Assembly (NCBI GenBank): GCA_036847185.1
Contig: DAIUAM010000029.1
Coordinates: 1-44,505 of the forward strand
Source: UBA4738 sp002413305
GTDB lineage: Bacteria; Actinomycetota; UBA4738
DNA: 44,505 nt
Direction of reading: 5' to 3'
Shown: positions 31,612-40,159 of the stretch, in pieces
How positions within the stretch are numbered: position 1 is the stretch's first letter
Layout of the letters: every line of letters starts with the position of its first letter
Position numbers and translations under genes: made by a program
The notes under the pieces: generated by a model
The model's database searches: none
What the model saw: the letters and a program-made list of their open reading frames with translations, nothing else
Told to the model about the DNA's origin: nothing

Positions 31612-33116
31612 CCCGGCGATCCTTCGACCGTCACCTCGCCGACGGCGGCCGCGAACCGTCCGCCGTCCGAGCCGAGCTGCGTGATCCAGATCAGGATGCC
31701 GTCGGTCTTGACCCCCGGCGGCTGGACCGTCTTGGTCCCGCCGCCTCCAACCGTGAACGTGGCCGATCCGTCGGACGCCGTGAGCGGGTCACCGGGCTGA
31801 TCGAACGCCCCCGGTTTCAGTTCGAACGTCCACCCACTGATCGGGCTGGCGATGGCGACCTTGTCGATGGTGACCGTCCTCCCGAACCCGATCCACAGGC
31901 CGAGGCCGTCCTTCAGGCCGCCGAACCGGGCGCTGTTGTAATGGTCCGTCGTCCACGCGGTCTCGGGTGTCCCGTCGTGGGCCAGGGCGACCGATTCCGG
32001 GTGCTCACTGCCGTCGCCCTGGGGGTCGTAATCCTTCGCTTCAGCGATCGTAAGCGACGCCGTCTCACCGGACGAGCGGCCGCCCGGCTTCCCTTTCAGT
32101 CCGAGCGGCCCACCGAACTGCAGCCGGCCCAGGGCGAGCCCGCCCGCGATCACGGCGACTCCCAGGAGCACGACGACCAGCGGGATCAGCATCCAGGAGC
32201 GGAACGTCGAGACGGCAGCGCGAGATCGTGTCGTCCTGCCGGGCCCGACTGCGGGGGGGATGCCGGTCGCTGGGGTCGGTGGGCCGAAGGACAGGCAGCG
32301 TTGCAGTGCTGCACCCATGGACTCGGCCGAGACGAAGCGGTCGTCCGGCTTTCGAGCCATGGCCTTCAGCACGGTCGATTCCATCGCGCGGGGGATCGAG
32401 GGGCGGATCGCCCTGGGCGGGAGCGGGTCAGTGGTGAGTCGCATCATGGCCGTGGCGATGTCGGTCTCTGCCACGAACGGCGGCCGCCCGGTCAGCAGTT
32501 CGTACAGGACCACCCCGGTCGAATACAGGTCCGAGCGACGGTCGACCTCCGAGCTCTGCACCTGTTCGGGTGAGACGTACCGGACCGTGCCGAGGACCGC
32601 GCCGGAGAGGGTGAGGTCGTGGGTGGCGAAGGCCGCCTTGGCGATCCCGAAGTCGGCCACCTTCACCCTCCCGTCGGCGGACACGAGGATGTTCGCCGGC
32701 TTCACGTCCCGGTGGACGAAGCCGTTCTGGTGGGCGAACCCGAGGGCCGAAAGCACCGGCAAGATCAATCGGATGGCGTCGTCGGGCTCGAGCGGGCCCC
32801 GGGCATCGAGCACGTCGCGGAGCGTCCGGCCTTCGAAGTACTCCATCACGATGTAGCGGACCCCGTCGTCCTGGCCCGCGTCGAAGGTGGAGATGATGTT
32901 CTGGTGCGTGAGGCGGGCTGCGGCGACCGCTTCGGCCTGGAACCGCTCGGCGAACACGGGGTCCTGTGCCAGGTCGTGGCGGAGGATCTTCAACGCAACG
33001 GTGCGCGCCAGGACCTCGTCGACCGCCCGCCAGACGGACGCCATCCCTCCCGATGCGATCGACTCCTGGAGGACGTACCGGCCGGCAAGGCGCTGCTCGG
33101 GCGCCACCGCTTCCAT
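31608..33116 (-). CDS. Membrane Ser/Thr protein kinase with extracytoplasmic discoidin-like domain
   Basis: A Hanks-type kinase of 502 residues with an apparently complete active site: glycine loop IASGGMASV, Lys43 (VALKIL), Glu62, HRDVKPAN (Asp137, Asn142), DFG at 155-157, GTVRYVSPEQ. One membrane helix lies at about 309-330 (MLIPLVVVLLGVAVIAGGLAL). The outer part (about 345-502) resembles the galactose-binding/F5-8C-like fold (HDGTPETAWTT, GLGLWIGFGRTVTIDKVAI). The same pseudokinase-TM-sugar-binding module is fused to MurJ in mycobacteria; here it is a separate gene two positions downstream of murJ. ATG 33116 is chosen because the kinase domain begins there. The stop overlaps the sigma gene. 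Confidence 0.93.
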   Translation of the reverse strand: MEAVAPEQRLAGRYVLQESIASGGMASVWRAVDEVLARTVALKILRHDLAQDPVFAERFQAEAVAAARLTHQNIISTFDAGQDDGVRYIVMEYFEGRTLRDVLDARGPLEPDDAIRLILPVLSALGFAHQNGFVHRDVKPANILVSADGRVKVADFGIAKAAFATHDLTLSGAVLGTVRYVSPEQVQSSEVDRRSDLYSTGVVLYELLTGRPPFVAETDIATAMMRLTTDPLPPRAIRPSIPRAMESTVLKAMARKPDDRFVSAESMGAALQRCLSFGPPTPATGIPPAVGPGRTTRSRAAVSTFRSWMLIPLVVVLLGVAVIAGGLALGRLQFGGPLGLKGKPGGRSSGETASLTIAEAKDYDPQGDGSEHPESVALAHDGTPETAWTTDHYNSARFGGLKDGLGLWIGFGRTVTIDKVAIASPISGWTFELKPGAFDQPGDPLTASDGSATFTVGGGGTKTVQPPGVKTDGILIWITQLGSDGGRFAAAVGEVTVEGSPG

Positions 33117-33175
33117 CTGGGTCAGTGTACCCGCGGCCTTCCTGGCGGCAGGGGAGCGCCCCGGCGAGCTGTGGC

Positions 33176-33583
33176 TCAGGCGGAGTGCTTCTCGGACTGC
33201 TTCGCCTGCTGGACCGTGAACTTCTTGAGGAAGGGGATGTGCTGCATGAACAGGGTGCGCGCCTCGTCCGACGCCGTCAGCACCGCGGTCCCGTCCGGTA
33301 GGACTTCGAACTTGGAGACCGCGGCTGTCGGGTCGGCGGTCCTGGTCCCGGAGAGGGCCGCCGCCTCGGCGAGCGGAAGGTTCTTCACCCCGGCCCACGA
33401 GTCGGCGCCCGCTTGCGCGCCCGCGGCGGCAGCGTTCTCCACGCGGACCTTGGTGATCACCATCTGCCCGATCTCATTGGCCACCAGGCCCAGCAGGACG
33501 AACACCAGCAGGATGCGCAGGAGCGACGAGGCGATCTCTCCTCGTTCGCCCCGCAGGGTGGGCTTCGACCGGCGTGCGCTCAT
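33176..33583 (-). CDS. Small TadE/TadG-like membrane protein
   Basis: A 135-residue protein with a short basic cytoplasmic start, one membrane helix (about 21-43, LLRILLVFVLLGLVANEIGQMVI) and an extracytoplasmic part beginning VENAAAAGAQAGADSW. GERGEIASSLL before the helix and the Ala-rich run after it resemble TadE/TadG-like pilin-related proteins. No other pilus genes are near. The ATG overlaps the murJ stop (ATGA), tying it to the murJ operon. Function unknown; I know of no such gene in the mycobacterial version of this locus. Confidence 0.7.
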   Translation of the reverse strand: MSARRSKPTLRGERGEIASSLLRILLVFVLLGLVANEIGQMVITKVRVENAAAAGAQAGADSWAGVKNLPLAEAAALSGTRTADPTAAVSKFEVLPDGTAVLTASDEARTLFMQHIPFLKKFTVQQAKQSEKHSA

Positions 33584-35292
33584 CTGCTCCTCACTCTCAC
33601 GCTCACGAACTGCCGGATCATCTGGAGCTCGGGCATCCGGAAGGCGATCGCGGCCGCGACGAACGTGAGCATCCCGCCGGCGGTGGATCCGACCACCTGG
33701 ATGAGCTGGCGGTCCAGCGAACCCGTCCCCAGCGTGGCCGCCACCCAGTGCGACAGGCCGAAGGAGACGGCCCCCGCGGCCAGCCCCCCCACGAGGATCT
33801 TCGCCAAGGCGGGCACCAGCATCCGGCCGCCAAGGCTGCCGAGCCTGCGGCGAAGGATGATCGCCGACGTGATCGCGGCGAACGTGTAGGCGGTGGCGTG
33901 TCCCAGGGCGAGTCCCTCCACCTTGAGGAATCGGACGAAGATGAGGTCGGCTACAGTGTTGATTCCAACCGCGAACAGATTTACGAGGGCGGGCGTCCGG
34001 GTGTCCTGCATCGCGTAGAAGGCCCGCAGCTCCAGCTGGAACACGCAGAAGCTGAACAACCCGATCGAGAAGTACTGCAGGACTGCTGCCAGCAGGTCCG
34101 TGCTCTTCGCGTGCATCACCCCGTGCTGGAGCAGAACGTGGACGATCGGGACGGCCAGCGCGATGTAGCCGAGGGCCGCCGGAATCACGATGAACGCCGT
34201 CCCCCGGATCCCCTGCGCGATCTGCGACCGGAACCGGACCACGTCGCCTTCGGCCCATCTGGACGAAAGGGACGGCAGGAGGGCCGTCATGATCGACACG
34301 GCGAAGATCGCGTAAGGCAGCTGGAAGAAGATGAACGCCGACTGATACGCGGTGTACCCGCCTTCGACCTTCCCGGCCAGGACGATCACCACCAGCAGGC
34401 CGGCCTGGTTGATCGCTGCGTACGCGAACGCCCACCCGGAGAGCCGCCCGATCTTTCGGAACCCCGGGTCCCGGAAGTCCAGCGTCCACCGCCACCGGAA
34501 GCCGAGCTTGCGCAGCGAGGGCCAGAGCGCCGCGGTCATCCCCACGACCCCCAACGTCGTGCCGGTGGCCAGGATGTACTTCTGGGTGGTGGTGACGAGG
34601 ATCGTGCCGTGCCGGGCACCCGGGACGAGGGCGAATGCGAAGAACGTCGCCGTGGCGATGAGGTTGTTGACGATCGGGGCGAACATCGGCGCGGCGAACC
34701 TTCGGTGCGCGTTCAACAGACCGGTGGCCACCCCGGCCCCCAGGCCGTAGAAGACGATCTGCGGCATGAACCACCGCAGGAAGAAGGAGGCCAGGGCGCG
34801 TTCGGCCTCCCGCTGCCCGGCCGGCACGCCCAGCGTGTAGAGATGGGTGATCAGCCTCGAACCGATCACCGTCAGGATCGTGATGGCGGACAGGAGGATG
34901 AAGGCGAAGGTCAGCACCGACCGCGCGGTGTGCCACGCGTCCTCGCGGCTGTGACGTTCCAGGCGCTCCACGAACACCGGGATGAACACCGATGAGAGGA
35001 TCCCGCCGAGCGCCAGGTCGTAGACCATGTTCGGCGTCGTGTTCGCAACGTTGAACGCGTCGGCCAGCCGGCTCTCCGCCACGCCCAACGCGTAGGCCAT
35101 GGCGAACAGCCGCAGGAAGCCGGTGAGCCGGGACAGGCCCGTCCCGACCGACATGACGGCCGAATGCCGGACGAAATCCTGCCGGGTCTCGGTGAAGGTC
35201 TCGGTGGTCTCGCCGGGATCGCCGGGGACGGGTGCGGGAACCGGGAGACTTGCGGTGGGAGCCGGATCCTCGGGCCGTTCCGGCCCGCTCAT
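33580..35292 (-). CDS. murJ: Lipid II flippase MurJ (MviN)
   Basis: A MATE/MOP-superfamily lipid II flippase of 570 residues with about 14 membrane helices. Typical motifs are SRLTGFLRLFAMAYALG, DAFNVANTTPNMVYDLALGGILSSVFIPVF and RWFMPQIVFYGLGAGVATGLLNAHRRFAAPMFAPIVNN. Unlike mycobacterial MurJ it ends after the last helices, with no fused pseudokinase. The ATG at 35292 overlaps the stop of the DUF6049 gene (ATGA). The N-terminal 45 residues are a Pro/Glu-rich cytoplasmic tail. Confidence 0.95.
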   Translation of the reverse strand: MSGPERPEDPAPTASLPVPAPVPGDPGETTETFTETRQDFVRHSAVMSVGTGLSRLTGFLRLFAMAYALGVAESRLADAFNVANTTPNMVYDLALGGILSSVFIPVFVERLERHSREDAWHTARSVLTFAFILLSAITILTVIGSRLITHLYTLGVPAGQREAERALASFFLRWFMPQIVFYGLGAGVATGLLNAHRRFAAPMFAPIVNNLIATATFFAFALVPGARHGTILVTTTQKYILATGTTLGVVGMTAALWPSLRKLGFRWRWTLDFRDPGFRKIGRLSGWAFAYAAINQAGLLVVIVLAGKVEGGYTAYQSAFIFFQLPYAIFAVSIMTALLPSLSSRWAEGDVVRFRSQIAQGIRGTAFIVIPAALGYIALAVPIVHVLLQHGVMHAKSTDLLAAVLQYFSIGLFSFCVFQLELRAFYAMQDTRTPALVNLFAVGINTVADLIFVRFLKVEGLALGHATAYTFAAITSAIILRRRLGSLGGRMLVPALAKILVGGLAAGAVSFGLSHWVAATLGTGSLDRQLIQVVGSTAGGMLTFVAAAIAFRMPELQMIRQFVSVRVRSR

Positions 35293-37322
35293 GGCTTGCG
35301 GTGCGGGACGAGCTTCCGCGCCCACCAGGCCAGGAGGAACACGGCCGCTCCGATGGTGAAGAACAAGGCGACGCGATTGTATGCGGTGGACCGGACGACC
35401 AATTGCGCCTGCCCGATCGTTTCCGGGGGGATGGTGGTCCCGAGCGTCTGGAGCCGGATGGTGACCGGGATCCGGCCCGTCGTGGCTGCATGCACCCGAA
35501 AGGTGATGGTCTGGGCCTTCGACGTGAGCACCACCGCCCGGCTGCCGCCCTCGAACGTCAGCCGGAGGTCCGAAACAGGATGGATCAGCAGGTGGAGCCG
35601 GTATCCGGAGGCGTTGACGATCGTGAGCGGGATGAGCCCCTGTCGCGATGTCAGTGTGATGACGCTCACGGCCAGGTGGACGGCGCCGTACGTCCGCTTG
35701 ATCCGCCGGTCCACCGCGTCCAGGAACGGCTCCCCGAACCGAGGGTCAGACAGGAACGTCGAGGACTGACTGATCTGGACGTTCTGCCCGAGTTCGTCGA
35801 TGAGCCGATCGGCGCCGGTCGCCGTGTTCCGGAACTGCGTGAGGTCGTTCCGGGCCTCCTGGATCGATGCGACGTAGTCCTCCGGGAAGGTCGGATAGGT
35901 CCGCCGGCCGATGCCGAACCGAGGCAGATCGCCGACGGCCGCGACCAGCCCGGTCGCGGACACCGTATGCAGCCACGGCGACTTCGCCACCAGCGGGGCG
36001 AACGCGGCCAGGGTGGCGGCCGACACGGTGGGCGTCTCGGGGAAGAGAACGGCCGCGCCCCGCCCGACGGTCCCGGGGGCCTCCAGCCAGATAGAGGCCA
36101 GCTCCCCGAGGGCGGCGTGCGCGGCGAGCACCGGATCGGTCTGCGCCGCGGTGAGCTGGTCGTTCACGCCCGGGTCGGGTAGCACCGCGTCGACGGTCGC
36201 CCGGCGGCCGACCACCCGCGCGACCGGGGGAGCGGAGAGCCGCAGCTCTGGGGTCATGGGGAAGAACCCGGTGTCGATCAATGCGATCCGAGTCCCCAGC
36301 CGCACGTACCGCTCCACCCCCGGAGCGTCCATGCGCGAGAAGACCGGCCTGACAACCGATGTCGACGGTGCGGCGCCGAGTGCGCCACCCACCAACTCCC
36401 GCCCCTGGGTCAGCAGGGAATCGGCCGAAGCGGTCAACCCAGCCTTGATCAGGGCGGATTCGTCGGCATCGCCGAGCGGGAGCGAAACCAGCTCGGTCCC
36501 CGGTCTGGCCGCCAGCGACGCGAGCGACTGAAGGAGGGCCGACGCTTCGGCCGCACCGCCCTGGCCGGCCAGGACCGTACGGAGCCGGCCGAAGGGGCCG
36601 CGGATCCGGTATCCGCCGGCCATCCGCTGGAGTTGGTCGACGAGCGCGGACGACACGACGAGGTCCACCGGGTCGTTCGCCGACTGCAGGGCTTGGACCG
36701 CGTCGGCCAGTCGCCCGCCCGAGGCGATGTCGGTTTCTATGGAGCCCGGGAGGAAGACCCCTGCCGGGTCGTACTGGATGGTTTCGGCCAGCACCCAGGT
36801 CCAGGCGAAGTTGAGAGGGACCTTCGGGGATTCGATCAGGAACAGCATCGGGGTTCGAAACGTGGCCGCGACCACCTCGGAGGACAGCAGCTGGATCCGC
36901 AACGGATACAGCCCGTTGTCGCCTCGCCCGGCAAGCTGGTCGACCTTCTGCACCAGCGAGAAGGTCCGGCTCTCGCCGGGTTCCAGCGTTCCCTCCTGCG
37001 GGAACTGCGATTGCGCGAGCAGCAGGGTCGCGTCGGCGCGAAGGGAGAGCTCGTACACCGAACGCGACAGGGCGGGCGCTTCGATCGAGAGCTCCAGCGA
37101 AAGGGACGACAGGGGCACTGACGACGTGTTCGTCGCCGCGACCGTGACCCGCAGCGGATGCTTCACGTCGTTCCACGCCGATTGCGAGACGAGCGTGAGT
37201 GTGGCGGAGGGCAGCGGCGCGGCCGGCTGGGCGAAGGCACCCAGCAGGCCAGCCGGACAGAGGGACCAGCCAGCGCACAGCAGAAGGGCCAGCCCGATGG
37301 GGGCCGTGATCAGGCGTCGCAT
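35289..37322 (-). CDS. DUF6049 family secreted/membrane-anchored protein (Rv3909-like)
   Basis: A 677-residue protein with a signal peptide (about 1-31, LITAPIGLALLLCAGWSLCPAGLLGAFA). A beta-rich N-terminal domain follows (LTLVSQSAWNDVKHPLRVTVAATNTS), then a large middle part (DPAGVFLPGSIETDIASGGRL, LVVSSALVDQLQRMAGGY). A final membrane helix (VALFFTIGAAVFLLAWW) and a short basic tail close it. Location directly upstream of murJ and downstream of the Nudix gene matches Rv3909, a conserved actinobacterial gene of unknown function, probably in envelope assembly. ATG 37322 lacks a ribosome site; a GTG four codons earlier is an alternative. Confidence 0.82.
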   Translation of the reverse strand: MRRLITAPIGLALLLCAGWSLCPAGLLGAFAQPAAPLPSATLTLVSQSAWNDVKHPLRVTVAATNTSSVPLSSLSLELSIEAPALSRSVYELSLRADATLLLAQSQFPQEGTLEPGESRTFSLVQKVDQLAGRGDNGLYPLRIQLLSSEVVAATFRTPMLFLIESPKVPLNFAWTWVLAETIQYDPAGVFLPGSIETDIASGGRLADAVQALQSANDPVDLVVSSALVDQLQRMAGGYRIRGPFGRLRTVLAGQGGAAEASALLQSLASLAARPGTELVSLPLGDADESALIKAGLTASADSLLTQGRELVGGALGAAPSTSVVRPVFSRMDAPGVERYVRLGTRIALIDTGFFPMTPELRLSAPPVARVVGRRATVDAVLPDPGVNDQLTAAQTDPVLAAHAALGELASIWLEAPGTVGRGAAVLFPETPTVSAATLAAFAPLVAKSPWLHTVSATGLVAAVGDLPRFGIGRRTYPTFPEDYVASIQEARNDLTQFRNTATGADRLIDELGQNVQISQSSTFLSDPRFGEPFLDAVDRRIKRTYGAVHLAVSVITLTSRQGLIPLTIVNASGYRLHLLIHPVSDLRLTFEGGSRAVVLTSKAQTITFRVHAATTGRIPVTIRLQTLGTTIPPETIGQAQLVVRSTAYNRVALFFTIGAAVFLLAWWARKLVPHRKP

Positions 37323-37378
37323 GGAGGCGGCCACATTGTAGCCACGCCGCCGGTGCTCACCGGCACGGCGGAGCCGGG

Positions 37379-37840
37379 TCACGGTTCGGCCTTCAGCGCG
37401 GAGACCGCCCGGCACAGGATGTCGCGCTCGCTCCGGTAGCTGGCTGTCCGGTCCGATCCCTTCAGAGGGAACCACCGGACCTCCTCCATCTCGAAGTCGT
37501 GGTCGGCGATGTCGCCGCCCACCGCCTCCATCAGGAAGAACGTCACCTTCTTCTTCACGCGTTCCCCGCCCCACACGAACCAGTACGAGACGTCCCCCAG
37601 CGGCTTGAGGATCTCCGCCACCAGGCCGGTTTCCTCCCGGACCTCCCGCACCGCGGTGTCCGCCGGATCCTCGCCCGGTTCGACCAGCCCCTTCGGGAGC
37701 CCCCATGCGAGGTCGCCCGACTGTGTGCGGCGGGCGGCCAGGGCCACCTGCGTTCCGTCGGGGTCCTCGGCGCCGTCGTGCCCGTCCCGGGCGAACCGAA
37801 CGACCACCCCGCCGGCGGAGTGCTCGAACCGGGTGTTCAC
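37379..37840 (-). CDS. Nudix hydrolase (MutT4-like)
   Basis: A 153-residue Nudix protein. The Nudix box GX5EX7REUXEEXGU is complete (GLVEPGEDPADTAVREVREETGL). It begins with HSAGGVVVR and has TQSGDLAWGLPKG before the box, as in the mycobacterial Rv3908 type encoded at this locus between pcnA and the DUF6049 gene. The nucleotide substrate is uncertain. The GTG at 37840 overlaps the stop of the YbaK-like gene. Confidence 0.92.
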   Translation of the reverse strand: MNTRFEHSAGGVVVRFARDGHDGAEDPDGTQVALAARRTQSGDLAWGLPKGLVEPGEDPADTAVREVREETGLVAEILKPLGDVSYWFVWGGERVKKKVTFFLMEAVGGDIADHDFEMEEVRWFPLKGSDRTASYRSERDILCRAVSALKAEP

Positions 37841-38325
37841 CGAGCCGGCTGCGGGGGGGCGGGGACGGCTATGGAAGCCACCACGGCGTCGGTGGCCCGA
37901 ACCAGGTCCGTGCCCCGGATCTTCAGGACGGAGCGGGCCTCGCCGCCCGAGAAGTAGAGCACGGCGTCCCGCGCGAGCGAACGGTCGACCACGGTGGCGA
38001 ACCCCTGGGGGAGACCCGCGGGCGGGATCGCATCGGTCAGGTACTCGGTCAGCTCCGACGCTCGGTCGTCACTGGCCAGCGCGATGTCCCGTCGCCTGAC
38101 AGCCCTGGCGAGACGCCGGAGGTGGGCGTCGAATCCCGAAGGCACGACGGCGGCCACCGGTCCCTTCCGGCTCTCGAAGATGAGGACCTTGCCGACCTCC
38201 TGGGGGGGCAGGTCCAAGACCGCGGCGAGCTGTTCGGCCGACCGCAGTCTCCCCGCCGCGGCGAACACTTCGTGGGGAACGTCCCGTTCGAGCAGATGGT
38301 TGTGGACGTCGACGCTGGTCCGCAC
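37837..38325 (-). CDS. YbaK/ProX-type aminoacyl-tRNA deacylase
   Basis: A 162-residue YbaK/EbsC-fold protein. Such proteins hydrolyse mischarged tRNA (for example Cys- or Ala-tRNA-Pro). Typical features are the N-terminal VDVHNHLLERDVPHEVF, LDLPPQEVGKVLIFES with the catalytic-site lysine, and PPAGLPQGFATVVDRSL in the central part. The GTG at 38325 is chosen because it begins the domain; the 26 codons upstream are low-complexity. GATACT lies 6 bases before the GTG with no ribosome site, so the message may be leaderless. It is coupled to the Nudix gene by GTGA. Confidence 0.85.
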   Translation of the reverse strand: MRTSVDVHNHLLERDVPHEVFAAAGRLRSAEQLAAVLDLPPQEVGKVLIFESRKGPVAAVVPSGFDAHLRRLARAVRRRDIALASDDRASELTEYLTDAIPPAGLPQGFATVVDRSLARDAVLYFSGGEARSVLKIRGTDLVRATDAVVASIAVPAPPQPAR

Positions 38326-38415
38326 CGCTGCAGTATCCCAAACGCGCCGTCGGCGGCCGGGGCGCGACGATCGGACGGTTCCGGGCAGCCCTTCGAGCCG
38401 CACGGTTCCGGGCGG

Positions 38416-38607
38416 TTACTTCGAGCCGCCCTTGCGCCCGATCCGCTGGTAGAACTCGACCCCGTGGCGCTGCTTGGTCGTCTCGCCGCCCTTCTTTCCA
38501 CCGATGCGGCCGATCTGTCCGAAGAACTCGTTCCCGTGGCGCTGCTTGGTGGTGAGACCGCCCTTGCGGCCCGCTTCGGCGCGCGACATCTTCGTCGTCT
38601 CGGCCAT
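38416..38607 (-). CDS. KGG-repeat stress protein
   Basis: A 63-residue hydrophilic protein made of three KGG motifs: AEAGRKGGLTTKQRHGNEFF, IGGKKGGETTKQRHGVEFY and RIGRKGGSK. These repeats occur in GsiB/Con-10-type general stress and desiccation-tolerance proteins of bacteria and fungi. GGAGG eight bases before the ATG fixes the start; the frame upstream is shadow. It is divergent from pcnA. The role (stress or dormancy protection) is inferred from family. Confidence 0.85.
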   Translation of the reverse strand: MAETTKMSRAEAGRKGGLTTKQRHGNEFFGQIGRIGGKKGGETTKQRHGVEFYQRIGRKGGSK

Positions 38608-38717
38608 GGGATCGTCCTCCTTCACCTCGGGGCTTCCCTTGGTGTCTACCCATCGACCTGCGGGGCAAACGACGGCGGTATGGGCCTCTGCGGTACGGGG
38701 ACATCCAAGTCGACGGG

Positions 38718-38723
38718 TATGCT
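38718..38723 (+). promoter_or_regulatory. Putative -10 element (TATGCT) for leaderless pcnA
   Basis: TATGCT ends 7 bases before the ATG at 38731 and no ribosome site precedes that ATG, consistent with transcription beginning at the start codon. It overlaps the upstream in-frame ATG at 38719, which argues against that alternative start. No clear -35. Confidence 0.4.
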
Positions 38724-38730
38724 CGGCCCC

Positions 38731-40101
38731 ATGGGCACGGTCGTCGACATCGATCCCCTGGCCACTGAGCTGGGCGAACGCTTCCGGGCCGCCGGTTTCC
38801 AGCTGTATCTCGTGGGGGGCGCGGTCCGGGACGTGCTGCTCCAACGGGTGGTCGGCGACAACCTTGACTTCGCCACGGACGCCGAACCGGAACAGACCCT
38901 GATGGTCCTGCGTGGATGGGGCGACCGCCGGTACCTCCAGGGGATCAGATGGGGCACCGTGGGCGCGCGGGCCGGCGACCACCTCATCGAGATCACCACG
39001 TTCCGCAAGGAGCTCTATAGGGAGGACGACCGCCACCCCACCGTGACGTTCTCGGACCGGCTCGAGGTCGACCTCTCCCGGCGCGACTTCACCGTGAACG
39101 CGATGGCGGTGCGCGTGCCCGAGGGGGAGTTCATCGACCCGTTCGGCGGCGTGCGCGACCTCGCTGCGAAGGTCCTCGACACCCCGCTCGAACCGGACGT
39201 GTCGTTCAGCGACGACCCACTACGGATGCTGCGGGCGGCTCGGTTCGTCGCCTCGCTCGGTCTGCGGCCCGCGCCGCGAGTGGTCGAAGCGATGGAGCGG
39301 ATGGCCGACCGACTGCTGATCGTCTCTCCTGAGCGGGTTCGGGACGAGCTGTCCCGCCTGCTGCTCGCCCCCGACCCAACGGCCGGGCTCGCGCTCATCG
39401 TGGACACCGGGCTCGCCCAGCGATTCCTCCCGGAGCTCCCCGCGCTGCAGCTCGAACAGGACCCGGTCCAGCGGCACAAGGACGTGCTCCGGCACACGTT
39501 CGCCGTCGTCGCCCGCTGCGAGCCGCGCCCGGTACTGCGGCTGGGCGCGCTGCTGCACGATATCGGCAAGCCGGCCACGCGGGCGTTCACCGAGGACGGC
39601 GTGCAGTTCCATCACCATGAAGTGGTCGGCGCGCGGATGGCCGAAGCTCGCCTGAAGGCGCTCCGGTACCCGAACGAGGTGGTGGCGGACGTGGTCAAGC
39701 TCGTGGAGATGCACCTCCGGTTCCATACGTATCGGATGGGCTGGAACGACGCCGCCCTTCGGCGCTACGTCCGCGACGCCGGCGACCTGCTCGACCCGCT
39801 GAACCAGTTGGTTCGGGCCGACTGCACCACGCGCAATCCGGCGAAGGCGAAGTCGCTGGCGGACCTCCAGGACGACTTCGAGATGCGCATCGCGCGGCTA
39901 GCGGTCGAGGAGAACCTCCAGCAGATCAAACCGCCGCTCGACGGCAACGAGATCATGGAGCGCCTCGGGCTGCCTCCCGGCCGTCTGGTCGGGGAGGCTC
40001 GGGAGTTCCTGCTGAACGAGCGGATCGAACGCGGCCCGATCGAGAAGGACGATGCCTACGCGCTGCTCGACGCGTGGGCGAAGGAGAAGGGCCCGGGATA
40101 G
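38731..40101 (+). CDS. pcnA: CCA tRNA nucleotidyltransferase / poly(A) polymerase family (PcnA)
   Basis: A class II CCA-adding enzyme of 456 residues. The nucleotidyltransferase head carries LVGGAVRD (27-34) followed by GDNLDFATD. The family normally has D-x-D here (Mycobacterium DLDFTTD), whereas this protein reads D-N-L-D, an apparent one-residue insertion or a D-to-N change. RRDFTVNAMAV and DPLRMLRAARF follow, then an HD domain (ALLHDIGKPATR, His276-Asp277; FHHHEVVGA). The position next to the Nudix gene equals Rv3907. In-frame sequence extends far upstream but is antisense to the neighbours; ATG 38719 is an alternative start. Confidence 0.93.
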   Translation: MGTVVDIDPLATELGERFRAAGFQLYLVGGAVRDVLLQRVVGDNLDFATDAEPEQTLMVLRGWGDRRYLQGIRWGTVGARAGDHLIEITTFRKELYREDDRHPTVTFSDRLEVDLSRRDFTVNAMAVRVPEGEFIDPFGGVRDLAAKVLDTPLEPDVSFSDDPLRMLRAARFVASLGLRPAPRVVEAMERMADRLLIVSPERVRDELSRLLLAPDPTAGLALIVDTGLAQRFLPELPALQLEQDPVQRHKDVLRHTFAVVARCEPRPVLRLGALLHDIGKPATRAFTEDGVQFHHHEVVGARMAEARLKALRYPNEVVADVVKLVEMHLRFHTYRMGWNDAALRRYVRDAGDLLDPLNQLVRADCTTRNPAKAKSLADLQDDFEMRIARLAVEENLQQIKPPLDGNEIMERLGLPPGRLVGEAREFLLNERIERGPIEKDDAYALLDAWAKEKGPG

Positions 40102-40106
40102 ACGAA

Positions 40107-40137
40107 GGGCCGGCGGCCACTGCCGTCCCGCCGGCCC
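40107..40137. terminator. Hairpin between convergent pcnA and sodN
   Basis: A perfect 10-bp inverted repeat, GGGCCGGCGG (40107-40116) and CCGCCGGCCC (40128-40137), with an 11-base loop, between the pcnA stop and the sodN stop. Both genes read into it. There is no U-tract, which is common for high-GC bidirectional terminators. Confidence 0.6.
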
Positions 40138-40159
40138 GACGCGGACTCGACGGGCAGTC

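Noticed and set aside
37705..38730. N-terminal extension of pcnA
   Set aside because: The upstream 340 codons are antisense to the Nudix, YbaK-like and KGG genes, and the nucleotidyltransferase domain starts right after ATG 38731.
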